A stretch of 64,000 bases of DNA from Lewinellaceae bacterium (GTDB lineage: Bacteria; Bacteroidota; Bacteroidia; Chitinophagales; Saprospiraceae): the NCBI GenBank assembly GCA_016719605.1, contig JADJYW010000012.1, positions 1 to 64,000 on the forward strand, read 5' to 3'. The notes beneath the pieces were generated by a model. The model saw only the letters and a program-made list of their open reading frames with translations. It searched no databases and was not told the DNA's origin. The position numbers were made by a program, and so were the translations under genes. Below are positions 38,101 through 45,143 of the stretch, in pieces. Position 1 is the stretch's first letter, and the number at the start of each line of letters is the position of its first letter.

Positions 38101-38300
38101 TACCCGTCGGAGTCCTCCAGTACGGCATTTATGGTTTTACTGAACAGCCCTTCCGGTATGCCGAACAAGGTGTGGTTTAAAAACGGGGATTGGGCCAAGG
38201 CCTCTCCGGGGCTTACGCCCCCGACGCACCCAATCAGTAAAAGCCAAACCCATTTTTGTTGCAGCGGGAAAAACTGCCTTTCGGAGTGCTTGAATTTCAT
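35133..38300 (-). CDS. Two-component sensor histidine kinase with periplasmic Reg_prop beta-propeller
   Basis: 1055 residues from ATG 38300. There is an N-terminal signal or TM segment (KWVWLLLIGCVGGVSPG), then a long periplasmic region of two-component-regulator propeller repeats (DSDGYIWIGTHDGLCRFDG; DQQGRIWFGTEGYGVYYF; DDTGKLWIGTVVGLCRYD). A Y_Y_Y domain (NIEIDFSHLNLLDGHLDRFE) and one TM (FYALIGLLLAAPVFVYW) follow. The cytoplasmic part has a HisKA_3 box with phospho-acceptor His (QDIHDEVGNRLTKIS) and an HATPase domain (N box EALNNAAKHS, G1 DNGRGF, G2 HGLSGMKKRAE). It would autophosphorylate on sensing an extracellular ligand. The response regulator is divergent at 38415. Many kinases of this architecture sense glycans; the ligand here is unknown. 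Confidence 0.93.
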   Translation of the reverse strand: MKFKHSERQFFPLQQKWVWLLLIGCVGGVSPGEALAQSPFLNHTLFGIPEGLFSKTINAVLEDSDGYIWIGTHDGLCRFDGTKMTTLRAGPKPGQMRGQRIKCLLNWDSLHILVGTDAGIARVNIRTFSADPVVFRGPPELTSKINFVQQLLRSRNGGLYAVTTAGVHRLSGSLQVQQSWLFPADMLEKAPGAEPSRIWEMPNGTVWVTGPSIFKAHRVELHTIFEIDPAKNTMRPLPDPPFGDQKRFLALRQLNDTLGFVCYENLDKQPVTGLFNLRTRQFKSVPCRPFLFWNYLPFLSEPEPGKIGLSTYTASADNTPSAPLDYYLLDWKQEKWTYWEVRPERLLNDMIKTRAGYYFGASDIGLVRGTSVNVFFDQKPLPCPKNDWGILEQNMHISAAVLIDNNLHVASRWNGLYSYNEKTSTCTLKHPKSPVWKGALNNLVPINGDTVLVSGEGVYWLDLGSGKTWPMAGIGKPALLDTFSAVIFRDSRGLLWMANFFLKGILRYDPVSGIFHRYAFQNTPGMLGLTIVEGFAEDHNGNIWMGGTMGGGLVCWERATDRFRVYHPDLNSSQSFRDNIVRMACDQQGRIWFGTEGYGVYYFHPKDMVFRNISMEQGLPNAYIRTLTIDDTGKLWIGTVVGLCRYDPETGQAWQFFKEHGLPSSGISHLTMLPGNPARLFIGTENGFRMTYPNQFPTVPIEKRVIVHAIRVNDKAIDFRAGQTLELDPDEDNIEIDFSHLNLLDGHLDRFEYRFANWPVGRWTAVGEANVLRLAGLGPGLHEVFLRVCTNGGVCFEQPLVRMRVRRPFVQSPVFYALIGLLLAAPVFVYWHSRLRLRFVVLEQEHDRDLLRNRIAQDIHDEVGNRLTKISLSAQVAARLPDLDASDLQKRLAQLGTDARTAAAGLREIVFAINPDYDRFSEMQAYFRETAREFWNGTDTDVHFDFPQNPACDPLVPPDTKRQLLLIFKEALNNAAKHSCATAVFLAFSIDDTGRFLLEVRDNGRGFEPNQTNGASHGLSGMKKRAESIAATLALVSSAGAGTAVRVEGDAFHTK

Positions 38301-38327
38301 ACGTTCGTGGGATTGTTCAACGCTCGG

Positions 38328-38335
38328 CAAACCTA
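38328..38335 (-). promoter_or_regulatory. -7 promoter box TAGGTTTG for the sensor kinase
   Basis: Minus-strand match to TAnnTTTG, 27 bases before ATG 38300. It abuts a weaker plus-strand TACAATTTTG (38334-38343) that could serve the divergent regulator. Confidence 0.4.
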
Positions 38336-38347
38336 CAATTTTGCCCC

Positions 38348-38410
38348 GTCTCAAAACTCCCCAAAACTCAAAACCAAAACTCAAAACTCAAAACTCAAAA
38401 CTCAAAACTG
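38348..38410 (+). repeat. Heptamer array (CAAAACT)n directly before the response-regulator ATG
   Basis: About seven copies, some interrupted (ACTCCCCAAAACTC, AAACCAAAACTC), ending four bases before ATG 38415. It forms most of the regulator's 5' untranslated leader. Confidence 0.85.
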
Positions 38411-38414
38411 TAAA

Positions 38415-39041
38415 ATGTCTATCCGCATCGCCCTCGTCGAAGACGATCCCGACATCCGCCAACTGACGGCCAGCCTGCTCCATTTTTTTGACGATCTGGA
38501 ATGCGTCGGCGCTTTTGGCTCTGCCGAGGAATTTGTCCACGCACTGCCCACGCTGGGCGCGGATGTGGTTTTGATGGATATTGGCCTGCTCGGCCAAAGC
38601 GGTACCGCTTGCGTAAAAGCGCAACACAGCCGCTACCCTGTGCTGGAATTTGTCATGTTTACCGACCATGCGGACAGCGAGGCGGTTTTTGAGGCGCTTG
38701 CTGCGGGCGCTTCCGGCTATGTGCTCAAAGGTGGTTTGCCCGAGCAGTTGGCCGAAGCCATACGCGAGGTGCATGCCGGCGGGTCGCCCATGTCGCGCCG
38801 GATCGCCCGGATGGTAGCGGCTTCATTTAAACGCACCGAACCGCAGTTTCCCGAACTGCAAAAACTGACCAAACAGGAGCAGGAGGTGCTGAAAGGATTG
38901 GACAAGGGCCTCGCCTACAAGGAAATAGCCGCGCTGTACTTTGTATCCGAGCACACCGTGCGCTCGCAAGTGCGCAGCATTTATCAAAAACTGGAAGTGC
39001 ATACCCGGACGGAGGCGCTGAATAAGTTGCACGGGCGATAG
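38415..39041 (+). CDS. LuxR/NarL-family response regulator
   Basis: 208 residues. The receiver domain has the acidic pair in IALVEDDPDIRQL, phospho-acceptor Asp55 in VVLMDIGLLGQSG, the Thr of MFTDHADSEAVFEAL and the Lys of GASGYVLKGG. The C-terminal GerE helix-turn-helix reads LTKQEQEVLKGLDKGLAYKE, then SEHTVRSQVRSIYQKL. It should be phosphorylated by the kinase encoded divergently and bind DNA as a dimer. The ATG at 38415 follows a heptamer array; longer starts would translate the array and lack conservation. The secreted propeller protein starts 24 bases downstream, so it may be co-transcribed. Confidence 0.93.
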   Translation: MSIRIALVEDDPDIRQLTASLLHFFDDLECVGAFGSAEEFVHALPTLGADVVLMDIGLLGQSGTACVKAQHSRYPVLEFVMFTDHADSEAVFEALAAGASGYVLKGGLPEQLAEAIREVHAGGSPMSRRIARMVAASFKRTEPQFPELQKLTKQEQEVLKGLDKGLAYKEIAALYFVSEHTVRSQVRSIYQKLEVHTRTEALNKLHGR

Positions 39042-39065
39042 ATCAATAGCACAAACAAATACAGT

Positions 39066-41270
39066 ATGAAATCAAATTTCTGCACTCTTCTCCTTGCGCT
39101 TGTCGCAACCAGCCTGTCGGGCCAAAATGCTTCGTGGCAACATTTTTATCCCAACACCGCCGCTAACGGCCTCGCCGCCCGCGGAAACACTATTCTGGTC
39201 GCTACCGATTTTGGATTGGCACGACTGGATACCTTGGGCAATGCAACCTATTACGACCCTGTCAACTCGGGCTTGCCTTTTCGCCAGGCCAAAAAAGTTG
39301 CCATAGATCAGGCCGGCGATTGGTGGGTGACCCACCCCGGCGGGGTCGCCCAATACGACGGCAGCAACTGGACCAATTGGGACACCACGCAGATGGGGCT
39401 GTCGTTTTGGACATCAAATGCCACCGTATTGGAAACATCGCCCGACGGTCGCGTCGGAGTGGGCACCAGCAGCCGGGGTGCTGCTGTTTTTGAAAACAAT
39501 ACCTGGACATCACTGACGACAACCAATTCCGGTCTCCCGTCCAATAACATACGCGGCATCACTTTCGGCGCCGACGGCAAAATCTACTTCGCGACTAATG
39601 CCGGCCTGGCTGTTTTGGACGGCGTTGTCTGGACGGTTTACAATACGACAAATACCGGTATTACCGGTTTCAGCGATTGCAAATCTGTCGCGTTGACGTC
39701 TGCCGGCATCGTTTGGGTAACCATCGGCTCAAACCGATTTGCCAAATTAGAAGCAGGTGTCTGGACGGACTATACATCTGCCGCCATCGGGCTACCCGGC
39801 GTAGGGTTTTCGCTAAACGTGATCGTTGACACCCAAGACCGGCTCTGGTTGGCTTTTTCAAAAAGTATTTCGGTGCTTGAAGCAGGCAACTGGACACATT
39901 ATCTGGAATCTGATATTGGCTGCACGTTGCCGGTACTGCCCACGACCCAGTTTCAACCGGTGGTTGACGGGGCCGGGCAATACTGGTTCTGGTCTTCCAA
40001 TTGCGGTTTGACGCAGTTTGACGGACAAATCTGGGAAAAACACACTACTACAGGCAACGCGCCATTGACCAGTGTGTACGCCCTGACGCAAGACACCGCA
40101 GGCAATATGTGGTTTGTCGGAAACGGACAATCCATCGCGAAAAAAGAAGGGGACACCTGGCAGACGTTCAATCCGATGGCGCTGGGGCTGAGCGAACCCG
40201 TCACGGAAATATGGGCAGCACATGGCGACCCATTCGGAAACGTCTGGTTCCCCATGATCACCGGCGAAATACTTCGTTTTGATGGCGCCGGGTGGACGAT
40301 GTTCGACACCGTTGCTAAAACGCGCGACATCTTTGATACCTGGTTTGCCGCCTCTGCACCCGACGGCAGTATCTGGTTTTCTTTTCTTGAAAACAGCACC
40401 TACAGGAGTGTTTTGGTGCGATACCAAAATGGTGCGTGGACTTTTTTTAGCGCGCCGGATATTCCGGTGCTTTCCGACAAAATATTTTCATCCGTTGCAT
40501 TTGGCGACAGCAACGTAATATGGTTCCGCGCCTATAATGACCTGGTTAAATACGACGGCAGCAACTGGGAGGAAATAGCGCTGCCTAACCCCTCCGGACC
40601 GTCTTTATCCTCTGTTCGTAAAATAGACACAGCACCCGACGGAGCCTTATGGGTAGCTACCGAAAATGGGCTTGACCGTTTCGACGGCGCCAACTGGACA
40701 AACCTCTCGCTGGCCAATTCCGATATCCCGACCAACGATATTTTTTCAGTGGATTTCGATCGGGCAGGAGGGATGTACATCAGCTATGATCCCTTTACTT
40801 TTTTTGATGTTGAATCGCATTGTGCTGTGTACCGGGGAGGGGTCTGGACAAAACTCGTTCCTCCGGGATACGAGTCGGCGTTTAACCTTGAACCGTGGGC
40901 AACTTTTGTAGATCGCGACAATCGTTTTTGGTTTACCGGACATCCTGCGGGTACCGACTACGGTGTTTTCATGTATGATCCCATGCTGGTGCGCGCGTAT
41001 GAAGTGCCGTCCCCCGGCCGGCAACTACATGTTTTCCCCAATCCTGCGACCGATGTGGTTTATCTGCAACTATCCGATTGGGAAAACCTGCCGGTTCAAA
41101 TTGCGGTCAGGAACGCGCAGGGCAAGCTGCTGTACCAGCAAACCAAGACCCCGGAAGACCAGGTTGTTTTACTCCGGTTATCGGCCGATTGGCCCGCTGG
41201 AATCTATTACCTTGAAGCCGTGAATGAAAAAGGCGAACGGCAAACGGGGCGTTTTGTGCGGGTGCGATAG
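39066..41270 (+). CDS. Secreted beta-propeller (Reg_prop-like) protein with T9SS type A tail
   Basis: 734 residues: a signal peptide (MKSNFCTLLLALVATSLSGQ), then propeller-type repeats like those of hybrid sensor kinases (NTILVATDFGLARLD; GDWWVTHPGGVAQYDGSNW; DGALWVATENGLDRFDGANW; GGMYISYDP). The C-terminal 80 residues are a type IX sorting domain (LHVFPNPATDVVYLQLSD to GRFVRVR). It is thus exported and likely attached to the surface or released. It follows the response regulator and shares its fold with the sensor domain of the kinase, so it may bind a related ligand; that link is inference. A palindromic element follows the stop codon. Confidence 0.85.
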   Translation: MKSNFCTLLLALVATSLSGQNASWQHFYPNTAANGLAARGNTILVATDFGLARLDTLGNATYYDPVNSGLPFRQAKKVAIDQAGDWWVTHPGGVAQYDGSNWTNWDTTQMGLSFWTSNATVLETSPDGRVGVGTSSRGAAVFENNTWTSLTTTNSGLPSNNIRGITFGADGKIYFATNAGLAVLDGVVWTVYNTTNTGITGFSDCKSVALTSAGIVWVTIGSNRFAKLEAGVWTDYTSAAIGLPGVGFSLNVIVDTQDRLWLAFSKSISVLEAGNWTHYLESDIGCTLPVLPTTQFQPVVDGAGQYWFWSSNCGLTQFDGQIWEKHTTTGNAPLTSVYALTQDTAGNMWFVGNGQSIAKKEGDTWQTFNPMALGLSEPVTEIWAAHGDPFGNVWFPMITGEILRFDGAGWTMFDTVAKTRDIFDTWFAASAPDGSIWFSFLENSTYRSVLVRYQNGAWTFFSAPDIPVLSDKIFSSVAFGDSNVIWFRAYNDLVKYDGSNWEEIALPNPSGPSLSSVRKIDTAPDGALWVATENGLDRFDGANWTNLSLANSDIPTNDIFSVDFDRAGGMYISYDPFTFFDVESHCAVYRGGVWTKLVPPGYESAFNLEPWATFVDRDNRFWFTGHPAGTDYGVFMYDPMLVRAYEVPSPGRQLHVFPNPATDVVYLQLSDWENLPVQIAVRNAQGKLLYQQTKTPEDQVVLLRLSADWPAGIYYLEAVNEKGERQTGRFVRVR

Positions 41271-41380
41271 TGTTGGTTTTTTAACCGCTGGACATTTTTG
41301 TCTTTTGAGCATATAGACCTTCCAGGTTTGCCAAACCTGGAAGGTCTTGTTCCAAACAGGACCGATAGTGTTGGTTTTTT
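41265..41380. repeat. Palindromic element flanked by 18-base direct repeats
   Basis: A perfect 15-bp inverted repeat (AGACCTTCCAGGTTT / AAACCTGGAAGGTCT, 41315-41347, loop GCC) lies between two exact copies of CGATAGTGTTGGTTTTTT (41265-41282 and 41363-41380). The first copy overlaps the stop codon of the propeller gene. The hairpin may also act as its terminator. Confidence 0.75.
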
Positions 41381-41395
41381 TCATAAATAACAATA

Positions 41396-41425
41396 GCGGC
41401 CCGGGTGCGTGAAGCACCGGGCCGC
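41396..41425 (+). other. GC-rich hairpin just upstream of a promoter box
   Basis: GCGGCCCGGGTGC and GCACCGGGCCGC pair over 12 bp with one bulged G and a five-base loop. It touches the TACCTTTG box at 41427. It lacks a T-run, so an operator or transcript-end structure are equally possible. Confidence 0.45.
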
Positions 41426-41426
41426 C

Positions 41427-41434
41427 TACCTTTG
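41427..41434 (+). promoter_or_regulatory. -7 promoter box TACCTTTG for the first S74 gene
   Basis: Exact match to TAnnTTTG, 58 bases before ATG 41493. Confidence 0.45.
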
Positions 41435-41492
41435 TTGACGCTCCGTTATCCGGGCACGACAAACCTTTTTATTTCACAAAAAAATCATCTCC

Positions 41493-42140
41493 ATGAACAG
41501 AATCCTCCTTTCCGCTTTGTTTGCTTTCCTTTCCTTCGGCTTCGCCCGCGCTCAGGCCGTGTCCATCAATACCGACGGCAGCCCGCCCGACCCCTCGGCC
41601 ATTCTCGATATGACAAGCACCGACAAGGGCGTGCTGGTACCGCGTATGACCACCGGGCAGCGCACAATGATCGCTGCACCCGCCACGGGTTTGCTGGTTT
41701 TTGATACGAATACGGGTAGTTTTTGGTTTTATACGGGTTCGGCGTGGACGAATCTGGTTGGCGGGGGAGGCGGCGGATCTTATTCTGCCGGCGCCGGTAT
41801 TTCTATTGTGGGCAGCACGATCAGTAACACGGGCGATCTGAATCCAGCCGACGATATTACCATATTCAGTACAGCCGGCGGCGACCTGTCAGGTACTTAT
41901 CCGAATCCGGCCGTAGCAGACGGCGCTATCACGAATGCAAAACTTGCCCCGGGCGTCATTCCGACAACCCTGCCCCCGAGCGGTGCGGCGGGCGGCGACC
42001 TGTCGGGCACTTATCCGAACAAAGCGTGGCAGACGGCGCCATCACGATGCAAACTTGCTCCGGCGTCATCCCGACAACCCTGCCGCCGAGCGGTGCGGCG
42101 GGTGGCGACCTGTCGGGTACTTATCCGAACCCAGCCGTAG
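41493..42140 (+). CDS. Tail-fibre-like S74 surface protein 1, piece 1 (signal peptide, neck, 38-residue repeats)
   Basis: First part of a gene that would run from 41493 to 44947. There is a signal peptide (MNRILLSALFAFLSFGFARA), then a segment seen in many Bacteroidota tail-fibre-like proteins (SINTDGSPPDPSAILDMTST, DKGVLVPRMTTGQR, GSFWFYTGSAW). Tandem 38-residue repeats beginning AGGDLSGTYPNPAVADGAIT follow. The true frame is lost at about 42020 by single-base deletions in the second repeat; the last 40 codons of this frame are nonsense. Probably a trimeric, exported fibre; no T9SS tail is needed if the S74 domain ends the protein, but the export route is unknown. Confidence 0.75.
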   Translation: MNRILLSALFAFLSFGFARAQAVSINTDGSPPDPSAILDMTSTDKGVLVPRMTTGQRTMIAAPATGLLVFDTNTGSFWFYTGSAWTNLVGGGGGGSYSAGAGISIVGSTISNTGDLNPADDITIFSTAGGDLSGTYPNPAVADGAITNAKLAPGVIPTTLPPSGAAGGDLSGTYPNKAWQTAPSRCKLAPASSRQPCRRAVRRVATCRVLIRTQP

Positions 42141-42366
42141 CAGACGGCGCCATCACGAATGCGAAACTTGCTCCGGGCGTCATCCCGACAACCCTGCCGC
42201 CAAGCGGTGCAGCCGGCGGCGACCTGTCGGGTACTTATCCGAATCCGGCCGTAGCAGACGGCGCCATCACGAATGCAAAACTTGCTCCGGGCGTCATCCG
42301 ACAACCCTGCCGCCAAGCGGTGCAGCCGGCGGCGACCTGTCGGGTACTTATCCGAATCCGATTATT
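41872..42366 (+). repeat. 114-base tandem repeats (38 residues each)
   Basis: The landmark GCGACC recurs at 41881, 41995, 42105, 42219 and 42332: spacings 114, 110, 114 and 113. The short units are exactly where the reading frame is lost. Confidence 0.9.
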
Positions 42367-42427
42367 GGAGCGAATGCTGTTGGAAGCACTTAAATTGCAG
42401 ATAGCAGTATCCTTGCTGCCGACCTGA
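42026..42427 (+). pseudogene. Tail-fibre-like S74 surface protein 1, piece 2 (38-residue repeats)
   Basis: Continuation of the 38-residue repeats in the next frame (ADGAITNAKLAPGVIPTTLP). It is correct from about 42075 to 42298, where CCC has become CC and the frame moves again. In the third frame the sequence reads SGTYPNPIIGANAVGST, then TAA (42391-42393) where the continuing IADSSILAADLSQ suggests a Lys (AAA). It has no start of its own. Confidence 0.7.
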
Positions 42428-42432
42428 GCCAA

Positions 42433-43851
42433 ATGGGGGCCGGTGTCGGACAGGTTTTGAAATGGAACGGAACAGTCTGGGCGCCTGCAGCTAGTGGTAG
42501 CACAGCACTGGAAGACGCAGACGCTGACACAAAAATTCAGGTAGAAGAGAGTCCGGATGAGGATGTGATTCGCTTTGATCTGGGTGGAGTAGAACGTATG
42601 GTGTTGCGCCAAAATGCCGGTGGGACGCCGCGACTGGAGTTGATCAACACCGGTAGCAACACATCTGTTGGAGAAAACGCCTTGCTGTCAAATACCACTG
42701 GATTCAGTAACACCGCTTTTGGCAACAGCGCCCTGCGTATCACGACTACCGGCAGCAATAACACCGCCGTGGGCTATCAGGCGTTGCTGACAAACAGTAC
42801 GGCAGGTTCCAATACGGCAATAGGTGAATCTGCTTTGCGGGCCAATACGTCCGGTGCTCAAAATACTGCCATCGGCAAGTCGGCACTGAATCTAAATACA
42901 CTGGGCGGGAACAACCTGGCCGCCGGTACTTTCGCTTTGTTCAGTAATACCACCGGTTCCAACAATACAGCAAGTGGTACATCGGCTATGTATTCCAATA
43001 CTACCGGTGGCGGCAACACAGCCAACGGTTTTCAGGCCCTGCAATCCAACACAACGGCTTTCGGCAACACTGCTATGGGGAGCAGCGCGCTGACCGCAAA
43101 TACCACCGGCAACAGCAATACCGCCGTGGGCGGAAGCGCTATGAGCGCTACCACCACTGGCTACAACAACAGTGGTCTGGGCACTCAGGTACTGGGCGCC
43201 AATACGACTGGGCGGGACAATACCGCAGTTGGCACGCTGGCTATGCGCTTAAATACCACCGGGAATACCAACTCCGCTCTGGGTGGACTGGCACTTTACA
43301 GCAACACCACCGGCTTCTCCAATGTCGCGCTGGGCTTTAGATCCCTGTACAGCAACACCGACCGTTCCAACCTCGTGGCCGTGGGGGACTCGGCGTTGTA
43401 CAGCAACAGTAGTGGTTTGGGCAATACAGCAGTAGGAAGCAAAACATTAACAGCCAACACTTTCGGTTCCAACAACACTGCAAACGGCTTCCAATCCATG
43501 CGCTTTAATACCACCGGCTCCTTCAACTCGGCGAGCGGCAACTGGTCCCTCTTTTCCAATACTTCGGGATCGAACAACACTGCCAACGGCACCTCGGCCT
43601 TGTATTCCAATACCACCGGCGTATCCAATACGGCCATAGGTCTTGCGGCACTCCGGAGTAATACGACCCGGTCTAATCTGGTGGCGGTGGGGGATTCGGC
43701 GCTGTTCAATAATGGGGTGGGAGCTACAGAACTTTATCAAGCAGCCAATAACGTAGGTCTTGGAAGCAGGGCCCTTTTGCTAACACAACGGGCTATTACA
43801 ACACTGCCTCGGAAACTATGCCTTGTATTCCAACACGGAAGGTACTTATAA
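42433..43851 (+). CDS. Tail-fibre-like S74 surface protein 1, piece 3 (17-residue fibre repeats)
   Basis: In the frame that follows the TAA at 42391. Starts with GAGVGQVLKWNGTVWAPA and DADADTKIQVEESPDEDVIR, a linker seen in this protein type, then more than twenty tandem 17-residue repeats of the form NTA.G..AL.SNTTG.. (e.g. NTAIGESALRANTSGAQ). The pattern recalls the beta-roll heads of trimeric adhesins, though the period is 17, not the 14 of YadA. The frame is lost near 43770: one T is missing from a T-run (CCCTTTTGC) and one G from TCGGGAAAC, after which the next piece continues the repeats. Confidence 0.75.
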   Translation: MGAGVGQVLKWNGTVWAPAASGSTALEDADADTKIQVEESPDEDVIRFDLGGVERMVLRQNAGGTPRLELINTGSNTSVGENALLSNTTGFSNTAFGNSALRITTTGSNNTAVGYQALLTNSTAGSNTAIGESALRANTSGAQNTAIGKSALNLNTLGGNNLAAGTFALFSNTTGSNNTASGTSAMYSNTTGGGNTANGFQALQSNTTAFGNTAMGSSALTANTTGNSNTAVGGSAMSATTTGYNNSGLGTQVLGANTTGRDNTAVGTLAMRLNTTGNTNSALGGLALYSNTTGFSNVALGFRSLYSNTDRSNLVAVGDSALYSNSSGLGNTAVGSKTLTANTFGSNNTANGFQSMRFNTTGSFNSASGNWSLFSNTSGSNNTANGTSALYSNTTGVSNTAIGLAALRSNTTRSNLVAVGDSALFNNGVGATELYQAANNVGLGSRALLLTQRAITTLPRKLCLVFQHGRYL

Positions 43852-44947
43852 TACAGCGAATGGAGGAGCTGCGCTTGCTTCCAATACTATTGGTAGTTTT
43901 AATACAGCTATCGGATCAGGTGCAATGAATTTTAATATTTCTGGATTAGATAACACAGCTGTTGGGTATTTATCCTTATTACTTAATACAAGTGGATACG
44001 GGAATACGGCTAATGGGTCTCAATCTATGAATGCTAATAGTACCGGGAGTGAAAATACGGCTACTGGCTATCAGGCATTATTTGCCAACTCTGACGGTGG
44101 TGCCAATACTGCGATAGGTTATCAGGCACTTTATTCGAATGTTGAAACTCAACAAAATACGGCTGTTGGTTATCAGGCACTTTATTCCAATGATGGTAGC
44201 TATAATACGGCTGTTGGTTTTCAGGCACTTTATTCTAATTCAATCGGCGGCTCTAATAATACTGCTGTTGGTTATCAGTCTTTGTTTTCCAATACTACCG
44301 GCGACAACAACACTGCATTGGGTGATTATTCCAATGTTTCTTCAGGTACATTATTTAATGCTACAGCTATCGGATATTCAGCCCTTGCCAACGGAAATAA
44401 TAAAGTAGTAGTCGGTCAGAATTTCAACGGCATGATCATCGGCGGCTACGCCAACTGGAGCAATCTGAGCGACGGACGTTTCAAGGAAAATATCCGCGAA
44501 AACGTACCTGGCCTGGATTTTATCAGCCGACTGCGCCCTGTGACATATTGGATCAATACGGACAAACTGCAGCGTCATATCACGGCTGAAATGCCCGACA
44601 GTATGGCCCAACGCTACCTGCCTGATGCGGAACAGCAGGCAAAAGACCGGGAGTACAGCCACACAGGATTTGTCGCTCAGGAAGTGGAGGCCGTAGCCTG
44701 CCAGATTGGCTACGCTTTCGACGGTGTGAATGCACCGAAAAATTCCACGGACAACTACAGCATTGCCTACAGCCAGTTTGTGCCGAGTTTGGTAAAAGCC
44801 GTGCAGGAGCAACAAACCCTCATCGAAGCCCAGCGGGCAGAAATAGAACAACTCAAAAAACAAGCTGCCGAAAACGCCACCCTGCGCACCCAACTCGACA
44901 AAATAACCGCCGCCCTGCAAGGCGCCGGTATCGGGGTGGGGAACTGA
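43823..44947 (+). CDS. Tail-fibre-like S74 surface protein 1, piece 4 (17-residue repeats and Peptidase_S74 domain)
   Basis: More 17-residue repeats (NTAVGYQALYSNDGSY), then a transition (NKVVVGQNFNGMIIGGYANW) into the C-terminal chaperone domain of Peptidase_S74 type: SNLSDGRFKENIRENVPGLD, FISRLRPVTYWIN, HTGFVAQEVEAVACQIGY, YSQFVPSLVKAVQEQQ and a final coiled coil (EIEQLKKQAAENATLRTQLD). In phage fibres this domain helps trimerise the shaft and then cleaves itself off. Note the more AT-rich codon use between about 43840 and 44410, unlike the rest of the gene, which suggests a recombined patch. The S74 part is nearly identical to that at 49143-49693. Confidence 0.8.
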   Translation: MYSNTEGTYNTANGGAALASNTIGSFNTAIGSGAMNFNISGLDNTAVGYLSLLLNTSGYGNTANGSQSMNANSTGSENTATGYQALFANSDGGANTAIGYQALYSNVETQQNTAVGYQALYSNDGSYNTAVGFQALYSNSIGGSNNTAVGYQSLFSNTTGDNNTALGDYSNVSSGTLFNATAIGYSALANGNNKVVVGQNFNGMIIGGYANWSNLSDGRFKENIRENVPGLDFISRLRPVTYWINTDKLQRHITAEMPDSMAQRYLPDAEQQAKDREYSHTGFVAQEVEAVACQIGYAFDGVNAPKNSTDNYSIAYSQFVPSLVKAVQEQQTLIEAQRAEIEQLKKQAAENATLRTQLDKITAALQGAGIGVGN

Positions 44948-44950
44948 GAA

Positions 44951-45045
44951 AGAGGCAAAAGGCAAAAGGCAAGGGGGAGCAAAAGATTTAAGCAAAAAAG
45001 GGCACAGTTCCAGTTTTGTTTAAATCTTCTGCTCTGCCCCTTTTT
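44951..45045 (+). terminator. (GGCAAAA) heptamers followed by an intrinsic terminator
   Basis: Three GGCAAAA units (44954-44972) follow the stop codon. An imperfect long stem then pairs 44973-44996 (GGGGGAGC AAAAGATTTA) with 45013-45040 (TTTTGTTTAAATCTT, then GCTCTGCCCC) and ends in TTTTTATTTT. Confidence 0.65.
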
Positions 45046-45143
45046 ATTTTTCTAAATTTTCGTGTTATGCAGGTAAATTTATCGCATTTTTGAATTTTTG
45101 TAGCACAACACACCGTATTTTATCACATCAACAAAATCTAAAA

